Of a DNA stretch of 64,000 nucleotides, positions 24,024-34,600 are shown one piece after another; the stretch's first letter is position 1, and each line of letters starts with the position of its first letter. Below the pieces are notes generated by a model, which saw only the letters and a program-made list of their open reading frames with translations, was not told where the DNA came from and made no database searches. The stretch is from G942493275 sp942493275 (GTDB lineage: Bacteria > Actinomycetota > Coriobacteriia > Anaerosomatales > PHET01), in assembly GCA_942493275.1 (NCBI GenBank), contig OW818687.1:62001-126000 (forward strand), read 5' to 3'. The position numbers and the translations under genes were made by a program.

Positions 24024-25544
24024 TCAGTATATCAGCAGACTGCGTCCCGTCCACTCCGATGATGGCTCCACCCCTATCAGATCGAGCAGGGTGGGTGCGA
24101 CGTCTGCCAGCATTCCCCCGTCTTTAAGCCCGGTCAGCTTCTCGCCGGCGACAAGAAGCGGTACCCGAGAGGTGCTGTGCGCGGTGAACGGGGTGTCTCC
24201 GTCTGCATCGACCATCTGCTCGGCGTTGCCGTGGTCGGCGGTGAGAACGAGCGTGCCTCCGCGAGACAAGACAGCATCCGCGACCGCTCCCACTCCCCGG
24301 TCAACCGCCTCGACGGCGTGAACCGCGGCCTCGAACACCCCGGTATGACCGACCATGTCGCAGTTAGCGTAGTTGACGATGTAGACGTCGGCGTCGCCGG
24401 CCTCGATCGCCGAGACAAGCTGCTCGGTGACCTCGGGCGCGCTCATCTCCGGCTTGAGGTCGTAGGTTGAGATCTTCGGGCTCGCGACGAGCACGCGTGT
24501 CTCGCCCTCCTTGGGCGCCTCGGCGCCGCCGTTGAGGAAGAAGGTGACGTGCGCGTACTTCTCGGTCTCGGCGATATGGAGCTGCTTGAGGCCGTTGGAC
24601 GCGAGCACGTCGGCGAGAACGTTTTCGGGGAACGACTTTGGAAAGGCGACCAACGCAGGGATGGTCGGGTCGTACTCCGTGAGACACACGAACCGGACGT
24701 CCGGGAACACCGGCCGCTCGAAGCCCTCAAAGGTGGGATCGGTGAACGCGCGTGTCAGCTCCCTGGCCCTGTCCGGGCGGAAGTTGAAGAAGATGACGGC
24801 GTCACCGGCCTCGACGCGAGCCGGCTGCACCACCGCGGGCACCACGAACTCGTCGGTCACTCCGGCGGCGTATGACTCCCCGACGGCTTCCATCGCCGAA
24901 TCCGCGGGCACTCCGGCGCCAAGGACGATCGCCTGCCACGCCTTCTCGACGCGGTCCCAGCGGTTGTCGCGGTCCATCGCGTAGAAGCGGCCCATCACGG
25001 TCGCAACCGAGCCGGCGCCGATCCGCGCGAGTTCCGACTCAAGTGCCTCGACGAAGCCGAGCCCGCTCTCCGGCGGAGTGTCCCGACCGTCGAGGAACGC
25101 GTGGACGAAGATGTTGCGCGCACCTCGGGCAGCCGCCATCTCGACCAGCGCGTACAAGTGCCGCTGGTGGCTGTGGACACCGCCGTCCGAGACGAGCCCC
25201 ATGAGGTGAACGGCCCCGTTGTCGGCGGTAGCCCCGTCAATGGCCTCACGCAGGACCTCGTTCTCGATGAGCGAGCCGTCCTCTATCGCAAGGTTGATGC
25301 GCGTGAGCTCCTGGTAGACGACACGGCCCGCGCCGATATTGAGGTGTCCGACCTCGGAGTTGCCCATCTGGCCCTCCGGAAGCCCCACGGCGAGTCCGCT
25401 GGCGTCGAGCGTGGTGCTCGGCCATGCCGCGAACAGCCCATCGAGGTGGGGCGTATCCGCGGCCTCGATGGCGTTGCCGGGACCATGAGGTCCGCGACCA
25501 TAGCCGTCGAGGATGCATAGGACGGTGGGCAGGTTCTTTGTCAC
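24024..25544 (-). CDS. gpmI: 2,3-bisphosphoglycerate-independent phosphoglycerate mutase
   Basis: 506 residues, near the family length of about 510. The alkaline-phosphatase-like metal motifs are present: LCILDGYGRGP at the N-terminus, the catalytic Ser in MGNSEVGHLNIGAGR, ANCDMVGHTG and TADHGNAEQM near the C-terminus. It interconverts 3- and 2-phosphoglycerate in glycolysis using Mn2+. I chose the GTG at 25544, four bases after the tpiA stop; no ribosome site is obvious, so coupling to tpiA is likely. The in-frame region upstream belongs to tpiA's other frame. Confidence 0.95.
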   Translation of the reverse strand: MTKNLPTVLCILDGYGRGPHGPGNAIEAADTPHLDGLFAAWPSTTLDASGLAVGLPEGQMGNSEVGHLNIGAGRVVYQELTRINLAIEDGSLIENEVLREAIDGATADNGAVHLMGLVSDGGVHSHQRHLYALVEMAAARGARNIFVHAFLDGRDTPPESGLGFVEALESELARIGAGSVATVMGRFYAMDRDNRWDRVEKAWQAIVLGAGVPADSAMEAVGESYAAGVTDEFVVPAVVQPARVEAGDAVIFFNFRPDRARELTRAFTDPTFEGFERPVFPDVRFVCLTEYDPTIPALVAFPKSFPENVLADVLASNGLKQLHIAETEKYAHVTFFLNGGAEAPKEGETRVLVASPKISTYDLKPEMSAPEVTEQLVSAIEAGDADVYIVNYANCDMVGHTGVFEAAVHAVEAVDRGVGAVADAVLSRGGTLVLTADHGNAEQMVDADGDTPFTAHSTSRVPLLVAGEKLTGLKDGGMLADVAPTLLDLIGVEPSSEWTGRSLLIY

Positions 25545-25548
25545 GTCG

Positions 25549-26328
25549 CTAGTCCGCGAAGTCGGCGGCCGTCTTGGCCATCGAGGCGAACGAGTGAGCG
25601 TCGAGAGCCGCGCCGCCGACGAGAGCGCCGTCGATGTCGGGCTCAGGCATGAAGAGCGCGATGTTCTCGGGCTTGGCCGAGCCCCCGTAGAGGATGCGAG
25701 TCTGGATGGCGGCGGGCTGGCCGAAGAGAGCGCCCACCGTGGCGCGGATTGCTCGGCAGGTGTCGTTTGCGCCCTCGGGGGTCGGGGTGCGGCCGGTGCC
25801 GATCGCCCAGATCGGCTCGTAGGCGATGACGATCTTGGCGGCCTGCTCGGCGTCGAGACCGGCAAGACCCGCACGCACCTGCTCGCGAACGAAGGTGTCG
25901 GTGTTGCCCGCGTCGCGGGTCTCGAGCGACTCGCCGACGCACATGATGGGCGTGATGCCGGCCTTGAACAGCGCGTGAACCTTCTTGTTCACGGTCTCGT
26001 TGGTGTCGCCGAACATCTCTCGGCGCTCGGAGTGGCCCACGATGCAGTAGTCGCAGCGCAGGTCTGCGAGCATGCGGGGCGAGATCTCGCCGGTGAATGC
26101 GCCTTCGGTCTCCCAGTGCACGTTCTGCGCGGCGAGCCCGATCGTCAGTCGGTCCATCTCGATGACGGTCGAGGCGCTCTTGAGCGCGGTGAACGGCGGG
26201 CACACGACGATCTCGACCCGGTTCCAGACCGGCTCGACGAGCTCTTCGAGATTCTGCACGAGGATGACGCCCTCGCCGGCGGTCTTAAACATCTTCCAGT
26301 TACCGGCCATCATCGGCTTGCGGCCCAT
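25549..26328 (-). CDS. tpiA: Triosephosphate isomerase
   Basis: 259 residues, a (beta/alpha)8 barrel with the N-terminal MMAGNWKMFK (catalytic Lys), the catalytic His in VGHSERR and the catalytic Glu in IAYEPIWAIGTG, plus the flexible lid. It interconverts dihydroxyacetone phosphate and glyceraldehyde 3-phosphate. The ATG at 26328 has GGAG six bases upstream. It sits between pgk and gpmI in the glycolytic operon. Confidence 0.97.
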   Translation of the reverse strand: MGRKPMMAGNWKMFKTAGEGVILVQNLEELVEPVWNRVEIVVCPPFTALKSASTVIEMDRLTIGLAAQNVHWETEGAFTGEISPRMLADLRCDYCIVGHSERREMFGDTNETVNKKVHALFKAGITPIMCVGESLETRDAGNTDTFVREQVRAGLAGLDAEQAAKIVIAYEPIWAIGTGRTPTPEGANDTCRAIRATVGALFGQPAAIQTRILYGGSAKPENIALFMPEPDIDGALVGGAALDAHSFASMAKTAADFAD

Positions 26329-26387
26329 GGTTGGCTCCCCTCTCGCCCGCGAGCGGGCAACATGCGCCCGGAGGCGCGTCTCCAAGC

Positions 26388-27575
26388 CTACTTGTCCAGC
26401 AACGCCTCAAGTCCGGGCAGGGGCGCACCCTCGAGCAGTTTCATCGAAGCGCCCCCTCCGGTCGAGACGAACGTCACGCGGTCCTCGAGCCCGAACTTCT
26501 TGAGCGCGGCAACGGAGTCGCCGCCTCCGATTATCGATGCGGCGCGCTGGTTGCGACCAACGGCGATCGCGACCTCCTTGGTGCCGTTCTCGAACGGCGC
26601 CATCTCGAACACGCCCATCGGCCCGTTCCAGAAGATGGTCCTGGCAGCCGAGATCTCGCCTTTGTACAGCTCCACCGAGGACGGGCCGATATCGAGGCCC
26701 ATCTGCCCGGCCGGAATCTCCTCGCGCCCCACCACGCGGGTGTCCGCGTCCTCGGCGATCTCGGAGGCGATCACGAAGTCGGTGGGAAGCACCAGGTCGC
26801 AGCCCTTCTCGGCGGCCTTGGAAAGCATCTTCTTGGCCGGCTCGACCCAGTCGGGCTCGACGAGCGAGTTGCCGACCTCGATGTCTTTGGCCACAAGGAA
26901 CGTGAAGGCCATGCCTCCGCCGATGAGCAGCGTGTCCACGCAGTCAATGAGGCGGTCGATGACGCCGAACTTGTCCGAGACCTTCGACCCGCCGAGAATG
27001 GCGACGAACGGCCGCTCCGGCTTCGCGAGCATGCCGGTTAGCGTCTGGATCTCGCGCGCCAGCAGCAGGCCGGCGTACGCGGGCAGGAACTCGGCGATAC
27101 CGGCGGTGGAAGCGTGCGCCCGATGCGCCGCGCCGAACGCGTCGTTGACGTAGACGTCGCCGAGCCTGGCCAGAGCCTTCGCGAACTCGGGATCGTTGGC
27201 CTTCTCACCCGGACTGAAGCGCACGTTCTCGAGCATGAGGATCTCGCCGTCCACCATGCGGCTGACGGCCTCCTCGGCCTCCGGACCTACCGTCTGGTCG
27301 ACGAAGGCGACGTTGCGGCCGATGAGACGCTGCAGCGTCCGGCGGACCGGACGCAGCGAGAAGCGCTCCTCGGGCTCGCCCTTGGGGCGGCCGAGGTGGC
27401 TCATCAGGATCACCTTCGCCCCGTTATCGACGAGGTAGCGGATCGTGGGCAGCGCAGCGCGCACGCGCGTGTCATCGGTGACCGACCCCTCGGAGAGCGG
27501 GACGTTGAAGTCCACGCGCACAAGGACGCGCTTGCCGCGTACGTCGGCGTCTTTGACGGTCTTCTTGGTGAACAT
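26388..27575 (-). CDS. pgk: Phosphoglycerate kinase
   Basis: 395 residues. N-terminal domain motifs RVLVRVDFNVPLSEG, SHLGRPKG and LLENVRFSPGE-like (MLENVRFSPGEK), and the C-terminal nucleotide-binding GGSKVSDKFGVID and GGGDSVAALKKFG segments, are typical. It makes ATP from 1,3-bisphosphoglycerate. The ATG at 27575 has GGAGG four bases upstream. It follows gap after an intercistronic hairpin. Confidence 0.97.
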   Translation of the reverse strand: MFTKKTVKDADVRGKRVLVRVDFNVPLSEGSVTDDTRVRAALPTIRYLVDNGAKVILMSHLGRPKGEPEERFSLRPVRRTLQRLIGRNVAFVDQTVGPEAEEAVSRMVDGEILMLENVRFSPGEKANDPEFAKALARLGDVYVNDAFGAAHRAHASTAGIAEFLPAYAGLLLAREIQTLTGMLAKPERPFVAILGGSKVSDKFGVIDRLIDCVDTLLIGGGMAFTFLVAKDIEVGNSLVEPDWVEPAKKMLSKAAEKGCDLVLPTDFVIASEIAEDADTRVVGREEIPAGQMGLDIGPSSVELYKGEISAARTIFWNGPMGVFEMAPFENGTKEVAIAVGRNQRAASIIGGGDSVAALKKFGLEDRVTFVSTGGGASMKLLEGAPLPGLEALLDK

Positions 27576-27602
27576 GGGTCCTCCGGATCGGGGTGATGAT
27601 GA

Positions 27603-27627
27603 ACGGGGCCCCGTGAAGGGGCCCCGT
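27603..27627 (-). terminator. Intercistronic hairpin between gap and pgk
   Basis: ACGGGGCCCC, five-base loop, GGGGCCCCGT: a perfect 10-bp GC stem without a T-run, 21 bases after the gap stop. More likely an RNA stabiliser or partial terminator than a full stop. Confidence 0.6.
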
Positions 27628-27648
27628 CGAGTTCAGCAGGTGACGGAA

Positions 27649-28653
27649 CTAGCCCATCATCTTCTTGGCCAGGTCCTTGACCCGGTTGCTGTAGCCCCAC
27701 TCGTTGTCGTACCACGAAACGCACTTCACGAAGGTGCCCTCGCCGCCCATGACCATCGTCTGCAGGGAGTCGAAGACCGACGACGCGGGGTTGCCCACGA
27801 CGTCCACCGAGACGATCGGATCGTCGCAGTACTCGAGGATGCCCTTCATCGGACCCTCGGCGGCGGCCTTCATCGCAGCGTTGATCTGCTCCTTCGTGAC
27901 CGAGGTCTCGAGCTGGGCGACCAGGTCCACGACCGAGCCGTCGGGAGTCGGGACGCGCATCGACATGCCGTCGAGCTTGCCCTTCATGTCCGGAAGCACG
28001 AGGCCGATGGCCTTGGCGGCGCCGGTCGACGTCGGGATGATCGACATCGCGGCGGCACGGGCGCGGCGCAGGTCCTTGTGCGGCAGGTCAAGGATGTTCT
28101 GATCGTTGGTGTAGCTGTGGATCGTGTTCATGAAGCCCGACTTGAGGCCGAAGCTGTCACGAAGCACCTTGGCGAACGGCGCGAGGCAGTTCGTGGTGCA
28201 CGAAGCGTTGCTCACGATGAAGTGCTTCGCGGGGTCGTACTCGTTGTCGTTGACGCCCATGACGATGGTGATGTCCTCGTTGGACGCGGGCGCCGAGATG
28301 ATGACGCGCTTGGCGCCGGCATCGATGTGGGCCTTGGCCTTGGTCGCGTCGGTGAAGAAGCCGGTCGACTCGACCACGAGATCGACGCCGAGGTCGCCCC
28401 ACGGAAGGTTGGCGGGATCGCGCTCGGCCAGCACCTTGACGGTGCGACCGTTCACCTGGAAGGCACCGTCGAGCTCCTCGACCGCGCCGTCGAACCTGCC
28501 GTGGACCGAATCGTACTTGAGCAGATGCGCGAGGGTGGCGGCGTCAGTGAGATCGTTTACCGCTACGACCTCGACAGCAGGATCGTTCTCCATCGCGCGA
28601 AACACCAGGCGACCGATGCGCCCGAAACCGTTGATTCCGACCTTGATCGTCAA
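27649..28653 (-). CDS. gap: Glyceraldehyde-3-phosphate dehydrogenase
   Basis: 334 residues. The Rossmann motif KVGINGFGRIGRLVFRA opens the protein; the catalytic Cys is in SNASCTTNCLAPF and the His partner in the following domain; WYDNEWGYSNR ends it. It oxidises glyceraldehyde 3-phosphate with NAD+ and phosphate. I chose the TTG at 28653, which has GGAGG seven bases upstream; the frame upstream is non-coding. It is the first glycolytic gene after whiA. Confidence 0.97.
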   Translation of the reverse strand: MTIKVGINGFGRIGRLVFRAMENDPAVEVVAVNDLTDAATLAHLLKYDSVHGRFDGAVEELDGAFQVNGRTVKVLAERDPANLPWGDLGVDLVVESTGFFTDATKAKAHIDAGAKRVIISAPASNEDITIVMGVNDNEYDPAKHFIVSNASCTTNCLAPFAKVLRDSFGLKSGFMNTIHSYTNDQNILDLPHKDLRRARAAAMSIIPTSTGAAKAIGLVLPDMKGKLDGMSMRVPTPDGSVVDLVAQLETSVTKEQINAAMKAAAEGPMKGILEYCDDPIVSVDVVGNPASSVFDSLQTMVMGGEGTFVKCVSWYDNEWGYSNRVKDLAKKMMG

Positions 28654-28674
28654 ACCGATCCCTCCTTGGACCAG

Positions 28675-28725
28675 GCGGCCGCGTCGCTGCGGCCGCTCCC
28701 TCACACTGAACCGCGCGTCTGTGCG
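28675..28725 (-). terminator. Twin hairpins between whiA and gap
   Basis: Two GC stem-loops: GCGGCCGC-N6-GCGGCCGC (28675-28696) and CCGCGC-N6-GCGCGG (28708-28725). Neither has a T-run, so termination here is uncertain. Confidence 0.4.
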
Positions 28726-28740
28726 CGGAACGTTCCTCCC

Positions 28741-29685
28741 CTAATGAGCGCCCGATTCCTCGCGCGCTTCGGCCGCGAGTTCCTCAATGCGGCGCACCCT
28801 ATGATATACCGCCGACTTGGTGAGCGGCGGGTCTGCAAGCTCCCCGAGTTCGCGAAGAGAGACCTCAGGGTGCGCGAGGCGCAGCTCGGCGAGCTCGCGA
28901 AGCGCCGGCGGAAGGTTCTGGAGGCCTTTGGCCGCCGACAGGAACTCGATCGCCTCGACCTGTCCTACGGCCGCCTCGGCCGTCTTGGCCTGATTCGCGA
29001 TCTCGGCGTTGACCAGCCGGTTCACGTCGTTGCGCATGGACTTGAAGATTCGAACGTCCTCCGTGCGTAGGAGCGCGCGATGCGCGCCGACGAGCGCGAG
29101 GAACGTCACGATGGGCTCGGCGCCCTTCAGATACACCGCGTACGTGCCGCGCCGCTTGGCGACCCGCGCCTCGATGTCGAAGCGCGCCATGAGCACAACG
29201 AGGTCCTCTGCGAGCTGCTCGGATTCGGCGGTCAACTCGAAGTGGAAGTCACCGTGGGGGTCCGCGACGAACCCTCCGCCGAGAAACGCGCCGCGCATGT
29301 AGGCGATGGCGCAGCAGTCGCGTTTGACGAGCGCTGGATCGATGCCGAGCGACAGGCCGCCGCCGGTCAGGATGCCCAACTCGCGAAGCGCGTCGGGCAG
29401 CTTGGGCTGGCTGGGCACCGTGATGAGGTAGTTGTTGGTCTTGTGCAGGACGCTTCGGCGGACCGTCAGCTCGGTCTTGAGGCCGTAGACGTCGTGGAGC
29501 AGCTTGATGGTGGTTCGCGCCACCGGTGCGGTCTCGGTCGCGACCTCAAGCCGGTAGCGCTCGGGTCCGCTGATGTGCAGCGTGCCTTCGATGCGAACGA
29601 GCGCGGCGAGCTCGGCCCTGCTGCAGCAGGCCCGCTTGATCTCGACGCGCGACAGCTCGTCTTTCACCTCCGCGGTGAATGACAT
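28741..29685 (-). CDS. whiA: DNA-binding protein WhiA
   Basis: 314 residues. The LAGLIDADG-like N-terminal domain begins SFTAEVKDELSRVEIKRACC and includes FLGGGFVADPHGDFHFEL; the C-terminal helix-turn-helix is SLRELGELADPPLTKSAVYH. WhiA is a sporulation or cell-division regulator in Actinobacteria and affects chromosome segregation and division elsewhere in Gram-positives. The ATG at 29685 follows the yvcK-type stop by one base. The rapZ-yvcK-whiA trio is the canonical neighbourhood. Confidence 0.97.
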   Translation of the reverse strand: MSFTAEVKDELSRVEIKRACCSRAELAALVRIEGTLHISGPERYRLEVATETAPVARTTIKLLHDVYGLKTELTVRRSVLHKTNNYLITVPSQPKLPDALRELGILTGGGLSLGIDPALVKRDCCAIAYMRGAFLGGGFVADPHGDFHFELTAESEQLAEDLVVLMARFDIEARVAKRRGTYAVYLKGAEPIVTFLALVGAHRALLRTEDVRIFKSMRNDVNRLVNAEIANQAKTAEAAVGQVEAIEFLSAAKGLQNLPPALRELAELRLAHPEVSLRELGELADPPLTKSAVYHRVRRIEELAAEAREESGAH

Positions 29686-29686
29686 C

Positions 29687-30640
29687 TCAGGCGAGCACCT
29701 CTCCGAGAAGACGACAAAGCGATGAACGGTCGTGACACGCGGGGTTCCCCGGGTCGGCCATCTGTGCAGCGACTACGCGCACCCCGAACCCCTCGATGCG
29801 CTCCAGAACCTCGGGCGTCGCCATGACCTCTTCGACGCCGCTGCCATCTTCGCACACGGCGCCACACGGTGCGTGGACGAGCGCGATGTCGAGCGCGTCT
29901 TCGAGCCCGTGATCGAGCAAGGCGCGCACGTGGTCGGCCGCGTCGAGTCCGAGCGTCTCGCCGCGAAGGTTGCCGACGTTGCACACGTAAACCCGCTGCG
30001 CCGATGACGCGCGCAGGGCGTCTGCGACGCCGGCGACCAGGAGATTCGGTATCAGGCTCGTGTAGAGCGACCCCGGCCCCACCACTACCACGTCAGCCGC
30101 GCCGATCGCCTCGAGTGCGGGCGCATAGGCAGGCGGGTCGCTCGGCGAGAGGTAGGCCCTCTCGACCGGCTCGGGGTTCGCAGCGAGCCGGGCCTGACCG
30201 AACACCTCGGCTCCGGTTCGATCGACGCCGTGCAACTCCACGAACTCCAGCGTGGAGGGCAACACGCGTCCCCTGATGCGCAGGTGGTTGCCGGCGGCCT
30301 CGATTGCCGAGGCGAAGTCCCCGGTTATGTCCGTGAGAGCCGCCAAGATGAGATTGCCGAGGGCGTGGCCTGCCAGCCCTTCGCCGGTGGCGAAACGGTA
30401 CTGAAAGACCTGAGCGAGCAGGTCGTCGGGCTGCTCGGCCATCGCCACGAGGCAGTTACGGATGTCACCCGGGGGCAGGATGCCGAACTGCTCGCGCAAG
30501 ACCCCCGAGGAACCGCCGTCGTCGGCAACGGTCACGATCGCCGTGGTGTCGAAGCCGAGATCGAGCAGGCAGCCGAGCACGAGCGGCAGCCCGGTACCCC
30601 CACCGATGGCGACCGCGCGTCGCCCGGAGCCGACGCTCAC
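29687..30640 (-). CDS. yvcK: Gluconeogenesis factor YvcK/CofD-like protein
   Basis: 317 residues. AIGGGTGLPLVLGCLL at the N-terminus, TVADDGGSSGVLRE, PPGDIRNCLVAMA and VVVGPGSLYTSLIPNLL are the hallmark motifs of the YvcK/CofD-like family, which binds UDP-sugars and controls cell-wall precursor flow and gluconeogenic growth. The GTG at 30640 overlaps the rapZ stop as GTGA. The longer in-frame reading upstream is rapZ in another frame and is excluded. Confidence 0.95.
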   Translation of the reverse strand: MSVGSGRRAVAIGGGTGLPLVLGCLLDLGFDTTAIVTVADDGGSSGVLREQFGILPPGDIRNCLVAMAEQPDDLLAQVFQYRFATGEGLAGHALGNLILAALTDITGDFASAIEAAGNHLRIRGRVLPSTLEFVELHGVDRTGAEVFGQARLAANPEPVERAYLSPSDPPAYAPALEAIGAADVVVVGPGSLYTSLIPNLLVAGVADALRASSAQRVYVCNVGNLRGETLGLDAADHVRALLDHGLEDALDIALVHAPCGAVCEDGSGVEEVMATPEVLERIEGFGVRVVAAQMADPGNPACHDRSSLCRLLGEVLA

Positions 30641-31563
30641 CTGGCGTCCTTGATGCGCTCGATGTCGCGGTGCGAAACGGCGACGCGGTAGCCACCTTTG
30701 CGCAAGTGCGCGGCGGTCGCCTCGGCGAGTGCGACCGAGCGGTGCTGGCCACCCGTGCACCCGAGCGCTACGCCGAGATGGTTCTTGCCCTCCGCGACGT
30801 AGCCGGGCATCAGGGTGTCGAGCAGGGCGAACCACTTCTGCATGAACTCGGCGGTCTCGGAGCGTCCGAGAACGAACGCACGCACGGCCTCGTCGAGACC
30901 GGTGAGATCGCGAAGCGCCACAACGTAGTAGGGGTTTGGCAGGAATCGCACGTCCATCACGATGTCGGCGTCGCTCGGCGCGCCGTACTTGAATCCGAAC
31001 GACGAGACGGTGACCGAGAGGGTATGCGCGATCGGGCCGGCCACGAACTCCTGGAGGATGCGCTTGCGCAGCTCGGCAGGGCGCAGGCCGGTCGTGTCGA
31101 TGGCGAGGTCGGCGCGTGCGCGGAGCGGCTCGAGTTGCGAGCGCTCCTCGGCGATTCCCTCGGCGAGCGGAAGGCCCTCCTCGCACAGCGGGTGACGCCG
31201 GCGGGTCTCCTTGAAGCGGCGCACGAGCGTGGCGTCGTCGGCCTCGAGGAAGAGGAGCCGGTTCTGGACGCCGGCGGACTCGAGTGCGTCGAGCTCACCG
31301 GCGAGCTCGTCGAAGAACTCGTGCGCGCGCACGTCGCAGACGACCGCCAGCTTGCGTACGCGACTGCCGGGCAGCTCGGCGAGTACCACGAGCTGCGGAA
31401 TGAACGACGGCGGCAGATTGTCGATGCAGAAGTAGCCGAGGTCCTCGAACGTGTGGATGGCCTCGGAACGACCCGCCCCGGACATGCCGGTGATGACCAC
31501 GATCTGAGGGACCTCGGCACGCGTTGTCTCTGGAGCCTGCTCGGGCGGGCACGCGTCGGTCAT
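30637..31563 (-). CDS. rapZ: RNase adapter protein RapZ (P-loop nucleotide-binding)
   Basis: 308 residues. The P-loop VVITGMSGAGRSEAIHTFED is followed by FCIDNLPPSF; the C-terminal half has SFGFKYGAPSDADIVMDVRF and GCTGGQHRSVALAE, which form the conserved C-terminal domain. In Gram-positives it binds nucleotides and works with YvcK. The ATG at 31563 has AGGAGG five bases upstream; an upstream in-frame ATG at 31581 lacks a site. It opens the rapZ-yvcK-whiA operon. Confidence 0.96.
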   Translation of the reverse strand: MTDACPPEQAPETTRAEVPQIVVITGMSGAGRSEAIHTFEDLGYFCIDNLPPSFIPQLVVLAELPGSRVRKLAVVCDVRAHEFFDELAGELDALESAGVQNRLLFLEADDATLVRRFKETRRRHPLCEEGLPLAEGIAEERSQLEPLRARADLAIDTTGLRPAELRKRILQEFVAGPIAHTLSVTVSSFGFKYGAPSDADIVMDVRFLPNPYYVVALRDLTGLDEAVRAFVLGRSETAEFMQKWFALLDTLMPGYVAEGKNHLGVALGCTGGQHRSVALAEATAAHLRKGGYRVAVSHRDIERIKDAR

Positions 31564-31613
31564 CGGTCCTCCTGGGCGCATCGAACGGTCTGCTCAGTAT
31601 ACCCGCATGCGGC

Positions 31614-34600
31614 TCAGCGCCAGTCGTCGAACGTCTGCCGGATACGGTCTCTGGCGTCGACCGCGAGCATGCGCTGCCGCTCCCAGGTGAGCGCGATGAT
31701 GAGCATCGCGATTCCGATGAGCCCCAGGCCGATCCACCAGAACTCGATGAGCGCGAAGAAGGAGCGGTAGAGAGCGACCGCCGCGAGTGCCGCCGCACCG
31801 CCGAAGAACCACCAGCGCGACTTCGCCGCGATGCCCGCGACGATGGCGACGAGCGAGAGGCCCACCACCCATAGGGCGTGCGTGACCGAGGCACCCGGGC
31901 CGCTGCCGAGGGACCAGAGCAGCGGAATCCCAAGCCCGACCACGACGGATGCCGCGTCGAGGACGACGGGGTAGCGTCGCCCCTCTCCCATGTACAGGTG
32001 CAGATAGGCCATCGCGACCAGATAGACGGCAAGAGAGGTCGTGTAGAACTCGCCGTAGTCGACGTCGAGCGCCCCGAACTCGACCCACGAAGCCACGAGC
32101 ACGAACGCCCAGCCGCCGTAGAGCGCGGGCTCAAAGCGCCACCTGACAGCCTGCACGAGCGTATGCGCGCCAAGCAGCAGCGTAGCGACCGCGAAAGCGT
32201 GCTCGGACAGGCCCGCCCATCCGTCGAGCCCGGCGGTCGAACCGCCCAGACCCAAGAGCGCGAGATAGGCGTTTGCGACGAGGCCCGACAGCGCGAGAGA
32301 CATGCCGGCCTGCCAGTGGCGGCCTCCCCTGCCCAACGACGGCGCGAACGATGCCATCCCGAGAGCGAAAGCGGTGACTCCGAGCGCGGCGACCGTGACC
32401 CACGGATCCGCATCGAGGTGCTGCAGCGTCGCTGACACGGCGGCTACGAGCGTAAGCCCGCCCACTCCCGCGAGCCACGGAGTGACGACGAATGCCGAGA
32501 TGCACCACGCTGCCGCAGTGAGCGCGAGTGCCGCAGCGACTCCGCCGGCAGGAGCGTTCGAGGAAGCGATCGCTACGAGCGACGCGACCGGGGCCGCGAT
32601 GGCCAGCGCCCTGGCGATACCGAGGCGCCTCCCCCTCAACAGGACGGAGCCCGCGACGAGTACCGCGGACGTCACAGACGCCGAGATGACCGCGGCCGTC
32701 GCCTGCGGGTCGAACAGCGCCCCGCTGGCCTCCGCGATGCCGCTTGCGAGGAAGTACGCGGCGAACACCGTGAAGGCCGACCCCGCAGCGGCGCTTGCCA
32801 CGCACGCGGACATCGCCGCATCGACGGCGTAGATGACCGCCGCTGTACCGAACAGCGTCGCGACAGCGACGGAGGCGCGACCCGGCTGGAGCGCGTCCTC
32901 CCCCACCCCTGCGATGATCTGGTCGGCCGCGAATCCGCCCAGGGTTATCAGGAGCACGCCGGCGCGTGCAACCCACGCCATCACGTCGCGCCACACAGTC
33001 GACTCGCCGCGCCACAGGAAGTGCGCTCCGGCGATCCAAGCGCCCGCCACGACCGCCAGAAGGGCGGCGTAGTACGGCGTGTCCAGGCCGGGCGCGATCC
33101 ACGCGGCGACCGCGGCGGCGGAGTAGATCGACCACAGCGCGGTCGCGAACAGCGGACCCGGCCGGCGCACGAGCCACGAAACCGCGGCCCATGCGGCGAG
33201 AAGGCCGACCGCCAGGGCCGCATCCCCGCCGGGCACCGTCACACCCGTGAGCACAACACCCGCACCCGCAAAGGGAGCCGCGAGCGACGACGCGCCGAGA
33301 ACCGCATACGCGCCTATCTCCGCGACGATCGCGGTGCCCGGTGCACCGGTGACCCCGGCCTCGCCTCGCGGCAGCCTGCGGGCAAGAACCGAGGCGCCTG
33401 CCCACGTGACAGCGAGGCCCGCCGCCGCCGCGACCCACACGGTCGGGTCCGCGTCGAGGATGTCGCACACCGCGAACACGAGCATGAGCTCGGAGACAAG
33501 GCCGATGAGAGCGATTGGCGCCCCGCCCCACAGGATGGCCGCGAAGGCATACACCGTCGACATGCCGAGAAGCGCGCCGGCAAGCCACCACGAGGGCTGC
33601 TCGGTGGCGATCAGCACCGCTGCGAACAGCGGGAACTGCAGCACCGCCACGGCCCACGGCTTGTAACGCTCGCCGATCTCGGCGGACAGAAACACCGTGA
33701 GCGCGGCGGAAACGGCGACGATCGCCGCATAAGCGACTTCAAACGGTCCCGAAGTGCCGACGAGCGCGAGGTCCCACACGATTCCCACGGCTGCGATCAC
33801 CTGCACCACCGGTGCGGACCAGGCCAACCCGACAGCGAGCGTCTCGAACTCGGGCCGCCTGCGGGCTCGAAGCGAGGCGTACTGCCACGCGAGCGCGATC
33901 AATGACACGCCGGCGAATCGGGCGGGCGCGGGAACGCCCAGCCCCTCACCCAGCAGCCACCACCACGCGATCTGGGCGGCGGCTCCGATGACGCCGAAGA
34001 ACCGACCCGCGATGCGGACCTCGGTGAACCAGTATGCGGCCGAGCACACGAAGAACAGCACGGCCCACGGCAGCGGCCCCTCGAGGTTGTAGCCGTCGAT
34101 GGCGATCCAGCCGTCGAGCAGCAGCATCGCCGAGGCGACCGCGGTGAGCACGACGCCGCCCGCGCGGAGCTCGAGTCTGGTGCGCGCCCACCAGCCGGCC
34201 ACGTAGAAGCCGGCCGTCAGCGTGCCGAGGAAGACGAGTTTCTCGGTGGCGCCAAGGACGTCCCAGATGGCGATCGCGAAGATGGAGGATGCGACGACGA
34301 CAAGGAATGCGCCGAGGAACAGCAGGATGGTGGTCCACGGTACGGGCTTGGACGGGGTGACCCGCGGCTCGAACGACCACTCGGACGACGGTTCCGGTTG
34401 CAGCGGCGCGGTGCGCGGTGTCGGCGCGGGCACTCGTGAGGAAGCCGGCGCCGGGACGCCGGTGATGCGCGCCACGAGGGTCTCTCGGCGTGTGAGATAG
34501 CGGGGTGCGAGGATGTCGTAGGAGGCGCGATGCAGCTCTCCTCGCTCGACGGCGCGCGCGAGTTCATCGAGCAGGAAGTCGATCTTCTCGATCTCCCTGA

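Noticed and set aside
29687..31186. A 499-residue version of YvcK
   Set aside because: The extra N-terminus is rapZ read in another frame; the GTG at 30640 overlaps the rapZ stop and matches the family start.
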